DNA from: Macropodus opercularis
Lineage: Eukaryota; Chordata; Actinopteri; Anabantiformes; Osphronemidae
Assembly (NCBI GenBank): GCA_030770545.1
Contig: CM061097.1
Coordinates: 2,356,501-2,420,500 of the forward strand
Direction: 5' to 3'
Length of the DNA stretch: 64,000 bases
The notes under the pieces are model-generated. The model was not told where the DNA came from. It ran no database searches and saw only the letters and a program-made list of their open reading frames with translations. Below, one piece after another: positions 60,461 to 64,000 of the stretch (position 1 is the first letter of the stretch; every line of letters starts with the position of its first letter). Both the position numbers and the translations under genes were made by a program.

Positions 60461-63400
60461 ATTTTTTTGTGATTAGCGCTTCTGGCCGCCACGTATTGGT
60501 TTTAATAATTAGCAAAGAAAACGATCAAACGCGAACCTTTGTCATAAGTGAATCGTGTTCTTACTAAGTTACGCAGACGCTGTGCGCAGAAACTGAATCC
60601 AAATTTACTTTCCCCTCAAAAAGCCCATTATTCTGAGAGAGTTCTTTCAAATCATGTTGAGTTACAGTGGATTTACCAGGAAACATTCAGGAAACGATCT
60701 GCAGTTTTATTTTACACACATATTTAAACGCTCCTCTTGTGTTTAATTATCACAGTGTGTGCGTTTCCAGAGAAGCATCAGCTCTGCTGGAAACGTCTTA
60801 CGTCCGTTTAACAGGACCGCCCGACTGGAGAGGAGGTAACAGGACGACTCTTCCACGTGGGAGAGAGGCCGGACCACGAGTTATCGACCTTTCCCCAATA
60901 ACCGCCGTGATTGGCTGCTGCTAGACGGGTGGGCGGGCACAGCCGACTGTGTGGAGGTAGGTAAACTGCTGTCTGGCAGTGATTAGAAGTCTGGGATAAG
61001 AAGTGCTCTGGGTTTGGTCTGGACTGGAGAGTTATTATGTGACTCAAAAAGAGAAGAGGTACAACAGCATCATGTTCATCTTGTCATATACATGTGAATG
61101 AAAACCTCTGGGTGGATCTGGTAGTAGACTAATGATGCTGCAGCACAGGTGATAAAGCCTCCACAACCCTGCAGGCGCTTGTAAAAAGCTGTACCTGTGT
61201 GCACCGTAATCATCGCGGCCAGACCCATAAAGTGGGGAGAAACAAAAGGTGAGGTGGATCCCAGACTGGATGTGCAACCTGTCACTTACTGTGACACGAA
61301 ACGATTTCACATCCTGAGCATGAAGCGACAAGATGCTGGTGGTTGTTTGTCACTCGGCCCATCGTAATGAACCACGGCTCAGTTTAAGAGTTACGGGAAT
61401 CATTTCATCGTTTTACTGTTCGCAGTTTTAACTGAGTCATCGTTAAGCGAAAACCTGCTTAAACGTCTCTACTGTTAGTGTAACGACTGAAGACCTGTTG
61501 CCTTTCAGATCTCATACATCAACGAGCCAAAGAGCCAATCAAACAGCGTTTGATCCTGGTGCTGCGCTGTGCCGCCCCCAGGGTGACCCATGTGTCACAT
61601 GACCTATAAAGGTGGTCTGCCTCCGGCCCCATGCCTCCTCAGACGACAGTAAGGGGTTTTAAATCCTTCTGACGCCAACGGAACTGTCCAACTAAATATT
61701 ATTGTTTAGAGTCAATGCTCTTCTGAAATCTGGAGTCAATGATACAGCGCTTTAAAGAATATTCTCGTAAGTCGACCTCTGAATGGTTCATCAGGTGCCA
61801 AAGTGGCCAAAGTCTGAAGACATAGAATATATATAGATATAGAAAACAAATATTTATATGTGTGTGTGTTATATCTGTCAACTCTTTATCCAGGGGGTGT
61901 TGGGAAACATCAGACCAAGAAACGGATGATTTTCCCTACTCCAGCTCTATAAAGTCATAGTAGTTTGGGTTTGTCACAAATATGTGCAAGTGAAATGATC
62001 TTTTTAACCTGCACTGATCAGTCATTAAAGCTAGACTTACAGTGTGGGAGGTACTAGTGTGAGGATGAACTACTAATAATGCTCTCATTAGTGACGCTGT
62101 TTTCAGATTGCGTAAAACCTTATGGTCAAAGCTGTTGAGGGCACAGACAGCAGACTGGAACCTCATCAATCACTGCGTCTGCCGCCTTCTAGCAAAACCA
62201 CTTTAATCTGAAAGGATGGCAAAGGAAGCGGAGAGAGAGTGGGGGGACCAGAGAAGATGGCTTGATAACAAGAAACAGACAATGCTCACGTCATAGAACT
62301 TGGCTCACTGAGGTTAACATTACGCAGCATGGTGGGAACCGCTTCATTCCCTAACCCCTTCCCTTCTGAAGCAATCAGCCCATACATGACCTCCTGGGAG
62401 GCAGAGTTACAATATTTCAAATGAAATGTAAATGTCACACAAGATAATTTAGCACCAAGGTGTTTCAAATGTGTGATCTATGACATTTGCAGTCTCTGTG
62501 AAAATTGTGTTCACTCCCTATGGAAAGTTCCCAAATGGGTCATACTTCTTACTGTACTTTAACCGAGACGTGGGCGTGTGAGACAGTCGGTTATTAAGCC
62601 AGGCAGCAATTAGGCCTACACGAGAAAAGGCAATGTGGACGGCTTGTCGACGCTTTGGTCTCTGACTAAGGGGAAGTCAAGATAATCACATAATGCATTC
62701 CCAGCCATGAGAAAATCAAGTCAGCTGCAGAAAGTCATTTTGGTTTTGTTGGTTTCAATTACAATTTTAGAGGATGTTTTGGTAAAACTACAATAAAAGT
62801 CTCTTCTGTTCGTCCTTAAAATGCTCGGGCCGCATACACGGCATTTCACTGCTAAGTGCTGATTGTAGCTTGCTGTACATTTTTAAGAAGAAAACAGCCA
62901 GAGAGAAAAAAGAGAAAGTCTCCCTCAACATGCTCTGCAGCAGGTTGTCATTATCACACACTTAATGTTCTACTACCATCTTCTTAAAGTCTGCAGAACA
63001 TTTGGCTTAATTCAAATAATTAGGCCAATTGGTTCACACCAGCATCTCAAAGAGAAACCACTCGTTATTTGGGATGATCAAAAGGCTCTTTTAATGCCTG
63101 AGCTGAAACAAAGCAGATATTCTTTGCCACTGGCAAAACGTGTAGACCAGTGCGGAAAAGACTCCATGACTCGAAGTCAGAAATTTAATGTGGCGCGTTG
63201 ACTCCTGGTTTCAATCGTGGTTTAAAAAAGGCCAAAGACGTCTATCAGCTATTACTGAGTAGTAATTTGTTTTAGGGGTGTTTATACTGTATACGAAGTG
63301 GGCAAATAAATATTATGTGATAAAAGAATTTAGCAAATAAAATGTCATTTAAACATTGCATCGACATAATAAGGCCAAGTTGTTGGGACGTTACAGTGTA

Positions 63401-64000
63401 ACAGTGAGCCTGACACACAAAGGCCACTCTGTCCTGCTGCTGCTCTGGAACACTCGTGTCATTTCCCTGGATGATGGAAGTCCTACAGGTGTGCACAGTA
63501 AGTGAACGATGATGATAAGCAACTGACTGAATCTTTAATTTCAGGCTGACAGAGCCATCATCGCTCCCTCACAAAGTGCTGGCCCTTTCTGCAGGGGCAT
63601 AACCGGTTGAAGTGCTTCTGCTAAAAGGCCACAGGGTCGTAATTTCAGTTATCTTCTTAAATACAATGGGGAGCAAAGAAACCAATAAATATCTGTAATA
63701 ACTAAAAACATGTGCAACTTATGCTGCTTAACAGTTTTCATTCCATCTGTTGCATCAATATTTCTTGTTTATAATAATGTATAGCAACCTATAAAAAATG
63801 AACATGCAAGTCCACTAATTCATAGTAATAAATATAATTTCCTTACTTTGAATTATTCAAGCTGGTTGTTTTCTCGGAATACTTGATTGTACACATCTAG
63901 ATGTACAGCAACATCAGGAGATGATTTACATTAACACTGTGTAAGTCCGGTTCAACTCAACTCCATTTAAATAAACGTCCCCAAATCTCCACAGCTCTCA
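60461..64000. other. Region upstream of vcan, no gene recognised
   Basis: No conserved coding exon is seen on either strand. It has two promoter-like spots. One is at about 60895-60965, with an ATTGG (inverted CCAAT) next to a GGGTGGGCGGGC GC box. The other is at about 61565-61640, with TCACATGA directly before CCTATAAAGG. A short TG repeat and TATATA-rich run occur near 61826-61870. These could be distal vcan control elements or chance. Confidence 0.5.

Noticed and set aside
60461..64000. Expected neighbour gene (XRCC4 lies beyond VCAN in mammals)
   Set aside because: No exon resembling it could be recognised in the 3.5 kb available. The neighbour may lie outside the window or be rearranged in fish.

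Overview
The window is vertebrate nuclear DNA, most likely from a ray-finned fish. All recognised coding sequence is split by GT-AG introns. The two genes found are versican and its link-protein partner HAPLN1, neighbours in a tail-to-tail arrangement, as the vertebrate lectican/HAPLN gene pairs are. Short introns and fish-like divergence of conserved domains suggest a teleost, but the species cannot be named from sequence alone.

Layout. Positions 1-5920 hold no gene I can support, with one A/C-rich dispersed-repeat-like stretch near 4.1-4.8 kb. A hapln1 gene runs on the + strand from about 5.95 to 11.5 kb, with four coding exons and a 343-residue secreted protein (Ig-V domain plus two Link modules). 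Between about 11.5 and 12.6 kb the two genes converge. A complete versican gene (vcan) occupies the - strand from about 60.3 kb down to about 12.6 kb. It has a non-coding exon 1, then exon 2 with the signal peptide, Ig-V, two Link modules, a small GAG-alpha exon, a giant GAG-beta exon, two EGF domains, a three-exon C-type lectin domain, a sushi domain and a basic tail. I placed every splice junction by hand. The 14 coding exons sum to 33,534 nt, exactly 11,178 codons with stop, and the frame is kept throughout. Above 60.4 kb no gene is recognised, only weak promoter-like motifs.

The outstanding feature is the GAG-beta exon. It is one uninterrupted 30,414-nt exon (10,138 codons), against roughly 5 kb in mammals. 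About 26.4 kb of it is a tandem array of a 633-bp (211-codon) unit: 41 full copies, a 163-codon partial copy, and a truncated copy at the N-terminal edge. Each unit is about 42% Ser/Thr, has no Cys or Trp in its consensus, and carries eight Ser-Gly dipeptides, two to four in acidic settings suited to chondroitin sulfate attachment. Multi-unit blocks are themselves duplicated, which shows repeated unequal exchange. The predicted full-length core has about 11,177 residues. The GAG-alpha and GAG-beta exons both start and end in phase 1, so either can be skipped; skipping both leaves a 665-residue form close in size to mammalian V3.

How the genes work together. From family knowledge, the Ig-Link-Link head of versican binds hyaluronan, the HAPLN1 product locks that contact, and the lectin-EGF-sushi end binds matrix partners. 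This locus would therefore encode a hyaluronan/proteoglycan aggregate whose central rod is far longer than usual and may carry a very large number of glycosaminoglycan chains.
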